A stretch of DNA of 46,558 bases from positions 15,245 through 61,802 of the forward strand of contig JAUNNP010000003.1 in the NCBI GenBank assembly GCA_030531385.1. Reading direction: 5' to 3'. Both the position numbers and the translations under genes were made by a program. The stretch is from Eubacteriales bacterium. Lineage in GTDB: Bacteria; Bacillota; Clostridia; Lachnospirales; Lachnospiraceae. Shown one piece after another: positions 14,632 through 23,395 of the stretch; positions within the stretch are counted from its first letter, which is position 1; the number at the start of each line of letters is the position of its first letter. A model generated the notes under the pieces. The model ran no database searches and was not told the origin of the DNA. It worked only from the letters and a program-made list of their open reading frames with translations.

Positions 14632-16233
14632 ATGAAAAATTTTAAACTGTACAAAATTGGACTTTGCGCGCTTGCAGTGCTTGTGCTGACAGGCTGCGGT
14701 GTAGTTGTGGGAGGCACTGTTACTACTACCAACGGAGGGTCAGCCAGTGTCACCGGCGGAGTTGCAAGCTCCGGAACTGCCGCAGCGGCAACGACCGCGG
14801 CAGCAGATGCGTCAGCAAACGGCACGAGCGCGTCAGCAGCCGGCACCGGAGCTGCATCTGCAAATGCCGGGGCCGCAGCTTCGAACGCGGCAGCTGCTTC
14901 GGAAAAGCCGGAAGAAAAGTCTGTTGAGGAAGAGACCGGAATTTATAATAATGGCGGACATTTTGTAAAAGCTGACGGAAAGGTATATTTCAGGAGCCCT
15001 GAGCTTAAGAGCCTTAATACTGCGGCACTTTGGGGCAATTATGCTGATATCTATACAGGACCGTCCGCTATCTGTGAATATGATCCAAAGACAGGAAATG
15101 TAAAAGAACTGTTCAAGGATGCAAACGGATACGGCCCGATTGCTCTTTCAGGCGGTTATCTGCTGCTTCAGGAGCAGGGAGCTAATGACAAGGTCAGTGT
15201 TAAAAAGATGGACCTTGAGGGAAGAAGCATAGAAAGCTATGACGATGTGACGATCTGCGGCGCTTCCGGAAATATCGTTGTGCTGGCAGTGAACAATACG
15301 GAATCAAGCGGGATCACACTTAATATTATCAGCGATGGCAAGTATATAGATTCCATAACTTCGGATGCAGTGCTTTACAGGCTTGTCGGAATAAGCGGTA
15401 AATATATCATTTACCAGACCGTCACCATGGTGGAGGATACGGTCACAAGTGAGATCTGGAGCCATGAGGCGGGAACTGACAGGAGCTTCATGCTGGGTGA
15501 GCTGCCGGACTTTGGAGATATGGAGGCTGCCTCAGGAAGGATCGACCAGTTTCTTTCAAAGGACGGAAATATATATCTGAGTCTGGGCTTTTATGGCGGG
15601 ACTGCATATAATTATGCAGGAGCCTACTATATCAGCGCCGACCCGTCAAAGTCCGACAGCCTTAAGGCAGTAAGGGCAAGATCCGATATTCAAACAACCG
15701 TAAAAGAGCAGGAGACGGAAACCGCAGCTAAGACAGCGGCAGAGACAGCTGCAGAGACCACAGCAGAGACTATAGCTGCCGGAACCAAGGCAGATAATGA
15801 GACAAATACCGAAACAGCCTCGGAGGCTGATGCCGGGGACGCTGCAAATGACCAGATCACGGCAACACCTGCATTTACCATAATAAACGGCGAGTTTAAA
15901 ATGACTGAAGGAATCCCGGGAACAGCCGGTGTCAGCGATAAAAACGGAGCACTTGGATATTATGATCCAAACGGTTCCTTTGTTGAAGTGGCTGAGGGGT
16001 ATGGCATCCAGGATCTTGGCGACAACAGGCGCTATAGAACTGAGGTCACAGAGCTGGTTGACGGTGACATTTTTATTCTCGACAACTATGAGCAGAGGCA
16101 TGAATCCGCAGATGTCGGCTGGCGTCCGGCATTTATCAGGGTCTCGAGCTACAACCGTGTGATCAATACAAAGACCAAGGATTACAGTATACTTACAGAG
16201 TGTACGGCAGCAGAAGATAAAAAGAAGAAGTGA
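14632..16233 (+). CDS. Lipoprotein of unknown function, paralogue 1
   Basis: 533 aa. An N-terminal signal with lipobox LTGC (lipidated C22) predicts anchoring on the outer face of the membrane. Residues about 25-100 are a low-complexity Ala/Ser/Thr/Gly stalk. Residues about 105-345 form a repeat-rich region beginning NNGGHFVKADGKVYFRSPELKSL, with strand-turn patterns (VYFRSP, GYLLLQEQ, KYIIYQT, GNIYLSLGFY) that suggest a beta-propeller-like (DUF5050-type) fold. A second Thr/Glu/Ala-rich insert (about 355-410) is followed by a conserved C-terminal module (PAFTIINGEFKMTEGIPGTAG through VTELVDGDIFILDNYEQR). The next gene encodes a full-length paralogue 31 bases downstream. No enzyme motif recognised. 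Confidence 0.8.
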   Translation: MKNFKLYKIGLCALAVLVLTGCGVVVGGTVTTTNGGSASVTGGVASSGTAAAATTAAADASANGTSASAAGTGAASANAGAAASNAAAASEKPEEKSVEEETGIYNNGGHFVKADGKVYFRSPELKSLNTAALWGNYADIYTGPSAICEYDPKTGNVKELFKDANGYGPIALSGGYLLLQEQGANDKVSVKKMDLEGRSIESYDDVTICGASGNIVVLAVNNTESSGITLNIISDGKYIDSITSDAVLYRLVGISGKYIIYQTVTMVEDTVTSEIWSHEAGTDRSFMLGELPDFGDMEAASGRIDQFLSKDGNIYLSLGFYGGTAYNYAGAYYISADPSKSDSLKAVRARSDIQTTVKEQETETAAKTAAETAAETTAETIAAGTKADNETNTETASEADAGDAANDQITATPAFTIINGEFKMTEGIPGTAGVSDKNGALGYYDPNGSFVEVAEGYGIQDLGDNRRYRTEVTELVDGDIFILDNYEQRHESADVGWRPAFIRVSSYNRVINTKTKDYSILTECTAAEDKKKK

Positions 16234-16264
16234 TTTCGGATCTGAAGGATAAGGTAAGATCGTT

Positions 16265-17794
16265 ATGAAAAAGCACAATTTGTGCAGCCTTGGTATCTGT
16301 GCCATTATGGCAGCAGTTCTTGCAGGCTGCGGAACCGGAGCGGGAAATACCGCAGGTGGCGCGACAGGTGGAAGCGCAGCTGCAGAGAGTTCTGCAGATA
16401 GTGAGGTATCGGCTGCGGAAGCTGATACCGCCAATGCTGAGGAGCCTTCTTCAGAGACTGAGGCTGCAGAAAATGAAGATGCGAAGGTCACAGAAGAGGC
16501 AGCGGAAGCATTTACAGAAATAATAAATAACGGCGGTCATTTTACCAAAGCCGGAAGCAAGGTATATTTCAGACAGCCTGAGCTCGAAAGCATGAATGAG
16601 CCTGAGCTGTGGGGAAATTATGTGGATATTTACACCGGACCATCTACTATATGTACCTATGACACTGAGACAGGTGAGATAAGCGAGCTTTTTGCGGATA
16701 ATGGTTATGGCGCGATCGTGCTTTCGGGAGAATATCTGCTGCTTCAGGAGCAGGATGAGGACGGAGATTCCTGTGTTATTTTAAAGGATATGCAGGGAAA
16801 TGCTGTTGAGACCTATAGCGGCGCAAGCCTTTGCGGAGCTGAGGGTGATCTGGCGGTCATCTCAAACTTTGACAGGAGTTCGCAGGCACTGCGCCTTGAT
16901 GTGATAAAGGATGGAAAGCTTCTTGAATCCATCAGCCAGGAGGCTCAGATCGCCTGCTATATTGGCATTTGCGGGGATAATATTATTTACGAATCGATTG
17001 CGGATGGTGAGGAAGGATACACCAATGCGCTTTGGAGTCATAAGCTCTCCGGGGATTCTGAGACCGAGCTTGGGACGATTCCGGGCCTTGGTGAGATAAA
17101 TTCAGCCTATGGCAATGTTGATCAGTTCCTTGCGCAGGATGGAAAGATTTATATTGGCCTCGGATTTTATGAGGGAACCGGTCATTTTTATTCGGGAGCT
17201 TATTTTATGACAGCGGATCCGGAAGTGCCGGGAAGTCTTACCGCGGTAAATGCTGATGACGTTCCCGAGGCAAAGGCGGCAGGGCAAAACCCGGCTGAGA
17301 CTGTTAAGGAGACCGAGTCCGAGACAGAAAAAGAGAGCGAGTCAGCGGAAGCCGGCGAGACTGATAAGGAAAGTAAGGCTGTGGAAAAACCGGATGAAAA
17401 AGCATCCGGGGAGGGCGATGATCTGATTATGCTTTCGAAGACTCCGGCATTCATAATTGTGAGCGGTGAGTTCAGAAAAACGGAAGGAATTCCCAATACG
17501 GCAGCTGTAAATGATACTACCGGATGGATCGGTTATTATGATAACGAGGGAATCTTTGTTCCTATAGCTGAGGGGTATGAGACCGTAAGCGGAGGAGAAC
17601 CGGAGATACGCTACAATGCCGAGGTCACAGAGCTTGTCGACGGAGATATTTTTATCAGAGACAACTATGAGCTGAGGGCCGAGGAAGCTGATATAGGCTG
17701 GCGCGAAGCATATAAACGCGTTTCCACCTATATGCGTGTCATCAACGCTGAAACAGGAGAATACAAGATTCTTACAGAACGTGTCAATGGATAA
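16265..17794 (+). CDS. Lipoprotein of unknown function, paralogue 2
   Basis: 509 aa, with signal peptide and lipobox LAGC (C22). The layout is the same as the upstream gene: acidic/Ala-rich stalk, then NNGGHFTKAGSKVYFRQPELESM, a beta-rich body (GNYVDIYTGPSTICTYD is almost shared with the paralogue), a Glu/Ser/Lys-rich insert near residues 340-380, and the C-terminal module PAFIIVSGEFRKTEGIPNTAA through VTELVDGDIFIRDNYELR. The two bodies are conserved while stalk and insert differ, the pattern of an old tandem duplication with free linkers. The SGNH hydrolase gene follows after 15 bases. A surface role, such as sensing or binding in the cell wall, is inferred. Confidence 0.8.
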   Translation: MKKHNLCSLGICAIMAAVLAGCGTGAGNTAGGATGGSAAAESSADSEVSAAEADTANAEEPSSETEAAENEDAKVTEEAAEAFTEIINNGGHFTKAGSKVYFRQPELESMNEPELWGNYVDIYTGPSTICTYDTETGEISELFADNGYGAIVLSGEYLLLQEQDEDGDSCVILKDMQGNAVETYSGASLCGAEGDLAVISNFDRSSQALRLDVIKDGKLLESISQEAQIACYIGICGDNIIYESIADGEEGYTNALWSHKLSGDSETELGTIPGLGEINSAYGNVDQFLAQDGKIYIGLGFYEGTGHFYSGAYFMTADPEVPGSLTAVNADDVPEAKAAGQNPAETVKETESETEKESESAEAGETDKESKAVEKPDEKASGEGDDLIMLSKTPAFIIVSGEFRKTEGIPNTAAVNDTTGWIGYYDNEGIFVPIAEGYETVSGGEPEIRYNAEVTELVDGDIFIRDNYELRAEEADIGWREAYKRVSTYMRVINAETGEYKILTERVNG

Positions 17795-17809
17795 CCGGAT
17801 GTAAACATT

Positions 17810-18349
17810 ATGAGAGTTTTATTTATAGGAAACAGCCACACATATTTTAACAACATGCCCGACCTTATGGCCGGGCTTTTCAGACAGGAGAGCATCGAGT
17901 GTGACGTGACCATGATCGCCCACGGAAAGTGGACACTGCTGCGTCATACTGAGGAGCCTGAGGTCAAGTTTAATATCCTTTACGGGCACTATGATTATGT
18001 CGTGCTTCAGGAGTACGGACAGCCTTTTCAGAAAGAGGAAACTTATTTTGCCTCTGTGCGCAAGCTGAATAAGCTTATACAGAAGGCCGGCAGCAGGCCT
18101 GTCATATATATGACCTGGGCGAAAAAGACTGCGCCTGAGTATCAGGACCGCATGAATGCTGCCGGACGCAGCATTGCTTCTGAGATCGGTGCTTTGCTGG
18201 CACCCGTTGGTGAATATTGGTGGGATTACAGCAAGGCTCATCCTGAGCTTGACATGTACTATGTCGACGGAGGTCATGCCTCGATTCATGGTTCAAGGCT
18301 TGCCGCGAAGGTTTTGCACGATACGATCAAGGCGGATATGGATTCTTGA
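17810..18349 (+). CDS. SGNH/GDSL-type hydrolase
   Basis: 179 aa. Block I is FIGNSHTYFNN (nucleophile Ser in GNSHT, residues 7-11), a middle block is DYVVLQEYGQPF, and the C-terminal catalytic pair is in DGGHASIHGSRLAA (D...H). This is the SGNH fold, which removes acyl groups from lipids, glycans or other esters. There is no signal peptide, so it should be cytoplasmic. It starts 15 bases after the second lipoprotein gene and so probably belongs to that transcript. The substrate is unknown. The ribosome binding site (GGATG) is weak. Confidence 0.85.
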   Translation: MRVLFIGNSHTYFNNMPDLMAGLFRQESIECDVTMIAHGKWTLLRHTEEPEVKFNILYGHYDYVVLQEYGQPFQKEETYFASVRKLNKLIQKAGSRPVIYMTWAKKTAPEYQDRMNAAGRSIASEIGALLAPVGEYWWDYSKAHPELDMYYVDGGHASIHGSRLAAKVLHDTIKADMDS

Positions 18350-18405
18350 AAGCCTACTAATTCTATGGTATTATGGGGCATAGATGAAGAGGAAGGGGAT
18401 TCATT

Positions 18406-18843
18406 ATGAAGATCTCAACTAAAGGAAGATATGCGCTGCGCCTTCTGCTTGATCTTGCAGAACATGGAAATGAAGGCTTTATAGCACTCAAGGACGTGGC
18501 ACTACGTCAGAATATATCCAAGAAATATCTGGAGCAGATAGTGCCTATGTTTAATGGAACAGACATACTCCAGACCAACAGAGGTTATCAGGGGGGCTAC
18601 AGACTGAACATTAAACCCGATAAATGCACTGTCGGCATGATACTGAGACTTACTGAGGGCAGCATTGCCCCTATTCCATGTCTTGAGAATAATCCGGCAG
18701 GATGCGAGAGGGCTGCTGACTGCAAGACACTTCCGGTGTGGCAGGGCCTTTATAAGGTGATCAGTGACTATGTAGATAATATCACGCTTCAGGATATTAT
18801 CGATCAGAGCAGGGACTATTCTTCGGGGGATTATGTCATCTGA
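18406..18843 (+). CDS. Rrf2 family transcriptional regulator (CymR/IscR-like)
   Basis: 145 aa winged-helix regulator. MKISTKGRYALRLLLDLAEH is the classic Rrf2 N-terminus. The recognition region (ISKKYLEQIV) and wing (TNRGYQGGYRL) follow. Three Cys at residues about 99-112 (CLENNPAGCERAADC) correspond to the Fe-S or sensing Cys of IscR-like members; CymR proteins regulate cysteine synthesis instead. Its neighbour across a shared terminator is cysK, and a paired-repeat control region sits upstream of cysK, so control of sulfur genes is a reasonable inference. AGGAAGGGG precedes the ATG. Confidence 0.9.
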   Translation: MKISTKGRYALRLLLDLAEHGNEGFIALKDVALRQNISKKYLEQIVPMFNGTDILQTNRGYQGGYRLNIKPDKCTVGMILRLTEGSIAPIPCLENNPAGCERAADCKTLPVWQGLYKVISDYVDNITLQDIIDQSRDYSSGDYVI

Positions 18844-18848
18844 ATTTA

Positions 18849-18880
18849 AAAGGCCGCGGACTTAAAGGTCCGCGGCCTTT
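18849..18880. terminator. Bidirectional intrinsic terminator between rrf2-type gene and cysK
   Basis: A perfect 13-bp stem (18849-18861 and 18868-18880, GC core GGCCGCGGAC) with a six-base loop. Short T/A runs on both sides allow it to serve the plus-strand regulator and the minus-strand cysK. Confidence 0.88.
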
Positions 18881-18888
18881 CGCATATA

Positions 18889-19818
18889 TCAGTCAGCAAA
18901 CATAGGGGTTGAAAGATAACGCTCACCTGTATCAGGAAGAAGGGCTACGATAAGCTTGCCCTTATTCTCAGGTCTCCTGGCAAGCTCAGTGGCTGCCCAG
19001 AGCGCTGCGCCTGATGAAATACCTACGAGAATGCCATCCTCTCTTGCGACAGCCTTACCTGTTGCAAATGCATCGTCATTTTCTACTGTGATGATCTCAT
19101 CATAAACTGAGGTGTTGAGCGTATCAGGAACAAAGCCTGCGCCTATACCCTGGATCTTATGTGGTCCCGGTGTGCCCTTTGAAAGTACAGGTGAGGTGGC
19201 GGGCTCAACAGCTACGACCTTTACATCCGGGTTCTTTGATTTAAGATATTCACCTACGCCCGTGATGGTTCCGCCGGTACCGATACCTGCTACAAAGATA
19301 TCTACCTTGCCGTCTGTATCATTCCAGATCTCAGGGCCTGTGGTTGCAAAATGTGCCGCAGGGTTGGCCGGGTTTACGAACTGTCCCGGGATAAAGCTGC
19401 CGGGTGTGGATGCTGCAAGCTCCTCAGCCTTTGCAATAGCGCCCTTCATACCCTTTGCTCCGTCAGTAAGAACGATCTCGGCACCATAAGCCTTGAGAAG
19501 ATTGCGGCGCTCAACGCTCATGGTCTCAGGCATGGTAAGGATAGCTCTGTAGCCTCTTGCCGCAGCAACAGCCGCAAGGCCGATACCTGTGTTTCCGCTT
19601 GTTGGCTCTATTATAACTGCTCCGGGCTTAAGAATGCCCTTTGCCTCGGCATCTTCGATCATTGCCTTGGCGATCCTGTCCTTTGCTGAACCCGCCGGGT
19701 TGAATGACTCTACCTTGACAACTATCCGGGCCTCGAGATTACGTAATGATGAATAATTGCTGATCTTTACCAATGGTGTTGAACCTATAAGGTCCGAAAT
19801 CTTCTCATAAATCTTCAT
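18889..19818 (-). CDS. cysK: Cysteine synthase A (O-acetylserine sulfhydrylase)
   Basis: 309 aa PLP enzyme making L-cysteine from O-acetyl-L-serine and sulfide. PLP Lys is K46 in PAGSAKDR. The acetylserine loop TSGNTG is at 73-78, the phosphate-binding GTGGT near 175, and Ser in VGISSGAA near 262. The ATG at 19818 has AAGGAG ten bases upstream and matches the normal family start ([17 protein letters not shown]); the longer frame is unnecessary. A strong promoter lies upstream, facing that of larE. The regulator gene beyond the terminator is a candidate controller. Confidence 0.95.
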   Translation of the reverse strand: MKIYEKISDLIGSTPLVKISNYSSLRNLEARIVVKVESFNPAGSAKDRIAKAMIEDAEAKGILKPGAVIIEPTSGNTGIGLAAVAAARGYRAILTMPETMSVERRNLLKAYGAEIVLTDGAKGMKGAIAKAEELAASTPGSFIPGQFVNPANPAAHFATTGPEIWNDTDGKVDIFVAGIGTGGTITGVGEYLKSKNPDVKVVAVEPATSPVLSKGTPGPHKIQGIGAGFVPDTLNTSVYDEIITVENDDAFATGKAVAREDGILVGISSGAALWAATELARRPENKGKLIVALLPDTGERYLSTPMFAD

Positions 19819-19891
19819 AATTGTGGACTCCTTGTTCTTTATCTTCCGGCGGTTTTCAAATACCACCAAACCTAGTTAATTGATAGGCGTT

Positions 19892-19920
19892 ATTCTAACA
19901 AGTGTTTTTCTATTTGTCAA
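19892..19920 (-). promoter_or_regulatory. Promoter of cysK with flanking direct repeats
   Basis: On the minus strand TTGACA (19915-19920), 17 bases, TAGAAT (19892-19897). A second copy of the same -35 context lies 14 bases upstream: on the plus strand TTTGTCAAC occurs at 19913-19921 and 19927-19935. The outer copy has no partner -10 and may be a regulator site. Confidence 0.8.
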
Positions 19921-19983
19921 CGATAATTTGTCAACATTTTGAAAGAGGCATTTTTTTTCAATTATCAGCAAAGACAGCCATCG

Positions 19984-20012
19984 TTGACATTTGAATAAGG
20001 CTTCTCTATAAT
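19984..20012 (+). promoter_or_regulatory. Consensus sigma-A promoter of larE
   Basis: TTGACA (19984-19989), 17 bases, TATAAT (20007-20012): full consensus. ATCGTTGACA (19980-19989) is the exact inverse of TGTCAACGAT (19915-19924) at the cysK promoter, so both -35 boxes carry the same flanking word in mirror orientation. Confidence 0.85.
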
Positions 20013-20072
20013 TAAACCTACTGTTTCAATAGACAATGTAAAATGAGTATAAATTTCAGAGGTAAATATGTT

Positions 20073-20930
20073 ATGGATAAGGTTCATGAGAAATATGAGA
20101 GACTTATGGAAGTGCTTAAGGGCTATGGCAGTGTTGCAGTTGCTTTTTCCGGAGGTGTGGATTCGACTTTTCTTTTAAGGGCGGCGATAGATGCTCTTGG
20201 AAAGGAGAATGTCATAGCTATCTCCGCAAAATCCTGTTCATTTCCGGAGAGGGAGCTTAACGAGGCAAAGGATTACTGCGCCGCAGGCAGCATTCGCCAC
20301 TTCGTGGTTGAATCCGATGAGCTTAATGTAGAGGGCTTCAGGGATAATCCTCCAAACCGGTGCTATCTCTGTAAGCATGAGCTTTTCAGGCAGCTTATCG
20401 ATACAGCAAGGGAAAATGGAATAGCTGTTGTTGCCGAGGGCTCTAATATGGATGATAACGGCGACTACCGCCCGGGACTTATTGCGGTAAAGGAGCTGGG
20501 AGTGGCAAGCCCCTTAAGAAAGGCTGAGCTTTATAAGGAAGAAATACGCATACTCTCAAAAGAGCTCGGACTCCCTACCTGGAGCAAGCCCTCATTTGCA
20601 TGCCTTGCTTCGCGTTTTGTTTACGGAGAGAAGATAGATGAGGAAAAGCTCGGTATGGTTGAAAAGGCGGAGCAGCTTCTTATGGATCTTGGCTTCAGAC
20701 AGCTGCGGGTGCGTATTCATGGTAAGCTTGCCCGGATAGAAGTGACTCCGGACGAGTTTGAGAGGATAATGCCGGAAGAAACAAGACGTCTTATATATGA
20801 CAGTCTTAAGGGATATGGCTTCTCATATGTAACGCTTGACCTTATGGGATATCGCACAGGAAGCATGAATGAGACCCTGGATGTTAAACAGACTAATGAG
20901 GTTAAGGCGAGACAAAGCGAAATAAATTAA
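20073..20930 (+). CDS. larE: LarE-type ATP-dependent sacrificial sulfur transferase
   Basis: 285 aa. LarE adenylates pyridinium-3,5-biscarboxylic acid mononucleotide and donates sulfur during synthesis of the nickel pincer cofactor of lactate racemase. PP-loop SGGVDS is at residues 26-31, NPPNRCYLCK at 92-101, and SKPSFACLASRF at 171-182. C177 sits where the sacrificial Cys of characterised LarE (C176) lies, and no CxxC cluster set is seen beside it, suggesting the single-turnover type. The ATG at 20073 is preferred: AGAGGT lies nine bases upstream, whereas the ATG at 20043 has no such site. Partner larA is at 12531-13799. It has its own consensus promoter divergent from cysK. Confidence 0.9.
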   Translation: MDKVHEKYERLMEVLKGYGSVAVAFSGGVDSTFLLRAAIDALGKENVIAISAKSCSFPERELNEAKDYCAAGSIRHFVVESDELNVEGFRDNPPNRCYLCKHELFRQLIDTARENGIAVVAEGSNMDDNGDYRPGLIAVKELGVASPLRKAELYKEEIRILSKELGLPTWSKPSFACLASRFVYGEKIDEEKLGMVEKAEQLLMDLGFRQLRVRIHGKLARIEVTPDEFERIMPEETRRLIYDSLKGYGFSYVTLDLMGYRTGSMNETLDVKQTNEVKARQSEIN

Positions 20931-20963
20931 GAATTGGGTAAGAATTTGGGTAATAACGCACTA

Positions 20964-20993
20964 TTGCCTAATTGCTTTTTAATGGGATATAAT
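20964..20993 (+). promoter_or_regulatory. Candidate promoter of the GGDEF/HD-GYP gene
   Basis: TTGCCT (20964-20969), 18 bases, TATAAT (20988-20993). Two direct repeats, TTGGGTAA at 20934-20941 and 20946-20953, lie just upstream, spaced 12 bases apart, and could be an operator. Confidence 0.6.
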
Positions 20994-21027
20994 CGTATAG
21001 GTAGTATCTGATCCGGCCGGAGGGCAG

Positions 21028-21063
21028 AACATCCTATGGCAGCATAACATCCCATGGCAGTAT
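21028..21063 (+). repeat. Tandem 18-bp direct repeat in the leader of the GGDEF/HD-GYP gene
   Basis: Two abutting units, aacatccYatggcagYat at 21028-21045 and 21046-21063, 16 of 18 bases identical. Each contains an ATG opening a very short frame: 21036-21047 (three codons) and 21053-21073 (six codons), the latter overlapping the main start at 21067. Confidence 0.7.
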
Positions 21064-21066
21064 CAC

Positions 21067-23376
21067 ATGAATAGCAATAATTCTTATTTGAAAAATTCAT
21101 CCGGAAAGCAGTACAAATCAGTTTTGGTCCTGCTTTTATTTGTCGTTATTGCTTTTATTTCTATCCTGCTGTTTGGAAACAGCTGGAGAAATGACAACTA
21201 CCATGTATACAATAGATCCAATTATATAAACAGCAACTGGGTCGTTACAGATGAAGCGGGCAATGTGGTAAATGCTGACGCCGATCTTCCGTACACTGCT
21301 CCGGCAGAGGGCGCGTCCATTACCTTCTCCAAGCATTTTGTATATGCCGAAACACATACTGACGCTATTTTATTTAATCCGCTCAGGCAGAGCATTGAAG
21401 TCGGCATAGATGAAAAACAGATCTTTTCAGTAAACCGCTCCTGGATCTCGCGTATACTGAGGATCACGGGAACTACGATCGTAAAGACCAATTCCGACAG
21501 GGACATAGATCTTAAAATCACGATATATAATACCGGACAGAAGGAATATGTCCTTGAAGAGGTAAAGGCAGGCACTATGATAGACATTATCATTACGATG
21601 TTGTCTGCCGAGATCATGACGGTCATCAATATATCGGCACTGTTTCTGTGTCTGGTCGTACTTATCGGAGCGGAGTGCTTCTTTCTTATTAAGAAGCATT
21701 ACGATATTCGTCTCATAAATCTTATTGCCTTTGCGCTTATAGCGGTTTTATGGGCCTTTTGCGATTCTCCGCTGGTCTATCTTACACCGCTCAATCCGGA
21801 GATAGCGGAGCTTGCTTCATATATACTGTTTTTTGCTTTTCCGATCCCTGCCATGTACTACTCGGCAAATACCTGCCACAGGAAGCATAAGGAGCTTGAC
21901 CGGGCTATAGCAATAAATTATGCGGTCATAATTATAAGGCTGCTGCTGGCGGTTCTGGGTCTTGTAAAGCTGAACAACAGCCTGTTTATCAGCCATATGG
22001 CGATCGTTATTACAATTATTGCAGGCTGCACCACAGCCTGGGAGGAAATGCGCACCGAAGGTAATTCCGACTGGACTGCAGGCCTGTTCAGGGGCTATGT
22101 TGTTTTGTTTATATGTACCATATCGGCTCTTATAACCTATTGGTTCGGAGGCGGTCCGCTTTACAGGGCTGTCATGCTTACCGGCATATCCATTTTCTTT
22201 GGAATACTTATAATTATTGCCATCTTTTCGAATGCCAGCGATATGCAGAACAGTGCTGTAAGAGCTGAACGCATACGCATACTTGAGGATGAGTTAAACA
22301 CCGATGAGCTTACCGGTCTTGAGAACAGACGTGCATTCGAAAAATATCTCATGGAGATCGAGGGAAATCCGGAAAAGCATCCCGATGCCTGTATGATAAT
22401 GCTCGATCTCAATGGACTTAAGGTGACAAATGATACCTATGGCCATAACGCAGGAGACGAGCTTATCGCAAATGCGGCAAAATGTATAACAGAGACTCTC
22501 GGTGCTGACGGCGGAAGGTGCTTCAGGATCGGCGGAGACGAATTTACTGTTATCATGGATGTTGTTGAGAGCGGTCTTGTTCCATATATGTCCAGGATGC
22601 AGCAGTGGATGAATAAATATAATGAGACTGCGGTCTGTAAGCTTTCTATTGCACACGGCGAAAGCAGCTACAGGACTGTATCCGGTCATTTCAGGACCAT
22701 AAGTGACTGGAAGCAGGATGCTGACGTTAATATGTACAGCAATAAGCGAGGAAGCAAGAATTATGAGAGCTTTGATCTTGTAGAGGAATATAAGGAGATA
22801 ATCCGCTGCATAATAAACACTATTGAGACGAAGGACGAGCTTACTGTGGAGCATTCTGCGAGAGTAAAGCAGATAGCGATAATGGCAGCCGAAAAGCTTG
22901 GACTTCCGGAAACATATATCCGTCAGGTCGAGATAGCATCACTGATGCATGATATAGGAAAGATCAGCATTCCCGATGAGATTCTTTTAAAGCCGAAGGG
23001 TCTTAACAATGAAGAGTTTGAAATCATGAAGCAGCATTCGATACAGGGTGCAAAGATCCTTTCTCATGCAAACAGTCTTCAGATCACTGCCGACATTGTT
23101 TTGCACCACCATGAAAGATATGACGGAACAGGCTATCCCGATGGACTTAAGGGAGATGCGATACCTATAGGAGCGCGGATCATCTTTATAGCCGATTCTA
23201 TAGATGCAATGATGACGAGGCGCGCTTACCGCCAGGCTTACAGCATTGACAGATGCCGTGAGGAAATTGAGAAAAACATCGGAACGATGTACGATCCTGA
23301 GGTCGGAAAGGTAATACTTGATAACTGGCGTGAGGTAGTGGATATACTTCTTTCACATCCAAATGATCTTATATGA
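21067..23376 (+). CDS. Membrane GGDEF + HD-GYP cyclic-di-GMP signalling protein
   Basis: 769 aa. One membrane segment (about 18-38), an extracytoplasmic domain of about 130 residues, and about seven membrane segments (about 175-390) precede a GGDEF domain. That domain has DELTGLENRR near 411 and an intact RIGGDEF near 487-493. A C-terminal HD-GYP domain follows, with MHDIGK near 626 and HHERYDGTGYP near 679. The protein may both make and degrade c-di-GMP (or one domain may be regulatory) in response to an outside signal. The start at 21067 lacks a clear ribosome binding site; GGAGG at 21019-21023 instead precedes tiny upstream frames, so reinitiation is possible. A strong terminator follows the gene. 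Confidence 0.9.
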   Translation: MNSNNSYLKNSSGKQYKSVLVLLLFVVIAFISILLFGNSWRNDNYHVYNRSNYINSNWVVTDEAGNVVNADADLPYTAPAEGASITFSKHFVYAETHTDAILFNPLRQSIEVGIDEKQIFSVNRSWISRILRITGTTIVKTNSDRDIDLKITIYNTGQKEYVLEEVKAGTMIDIIITMLSAEIMTVINISALFLCLVVLIGAECFFLIKKHYDIRLINLIAFALIAVLWAFCDSPLVYLTPLNPEIAELASYILFFAFPIPAMYYSANTCHRKHKELDRAIAINYAVIIIRLLLAVLGLVKLNNSLFISHMAIVITIIAGCTTAWEEMRTEGNSDWTAGLFRGYVVLFICTISALITYWFGGGPLYRAVMLTGISIFFGILIIIAIFSNASDMQNSAVRAERIRILEDELNTDELTGLENRRAFEKYLMEIEGNPEKHPDACMIMLDLNGLKVTNDTYGHNAGDELIANAAKCITETLGADGGRCFRIGGDEFTVIMDVVESGLVPYMSRMQQWMNKYNETAVCKLSIAHGESSYRTVSGHFRTISDWKQDADVNMYSNKRGSKNYESFDLVEEYKEIIRCIINTIETKDELTVEHSARVKQIAIMAAEKLGLPETYIRQVEIASLMHDIGKISIPDEILLKPKGLNNEEFEIMKQHSIQGAKILSHANSLQITADIVLHHHERYDGTGYPDGLKGDAIPIGARIIFIADSIDAMMTRRAYRQAYSIDRCREEIEKNIGTMYDPEVGKVILDNWREVVDILLSHPNDLI

Positions 23377-23395
23377 ATTCAACAGTCAAAAAAAT

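Noticed and set aside
15646-16491. 281-codon minus-strand frame opposite the lipoproteins
   Set aside because: Ser/Cys-rich, low-complexity mirror of the Thr/Glu/Ala linker; it spans the junction of two well-supported plus-strand genes and has no recognisable fold.
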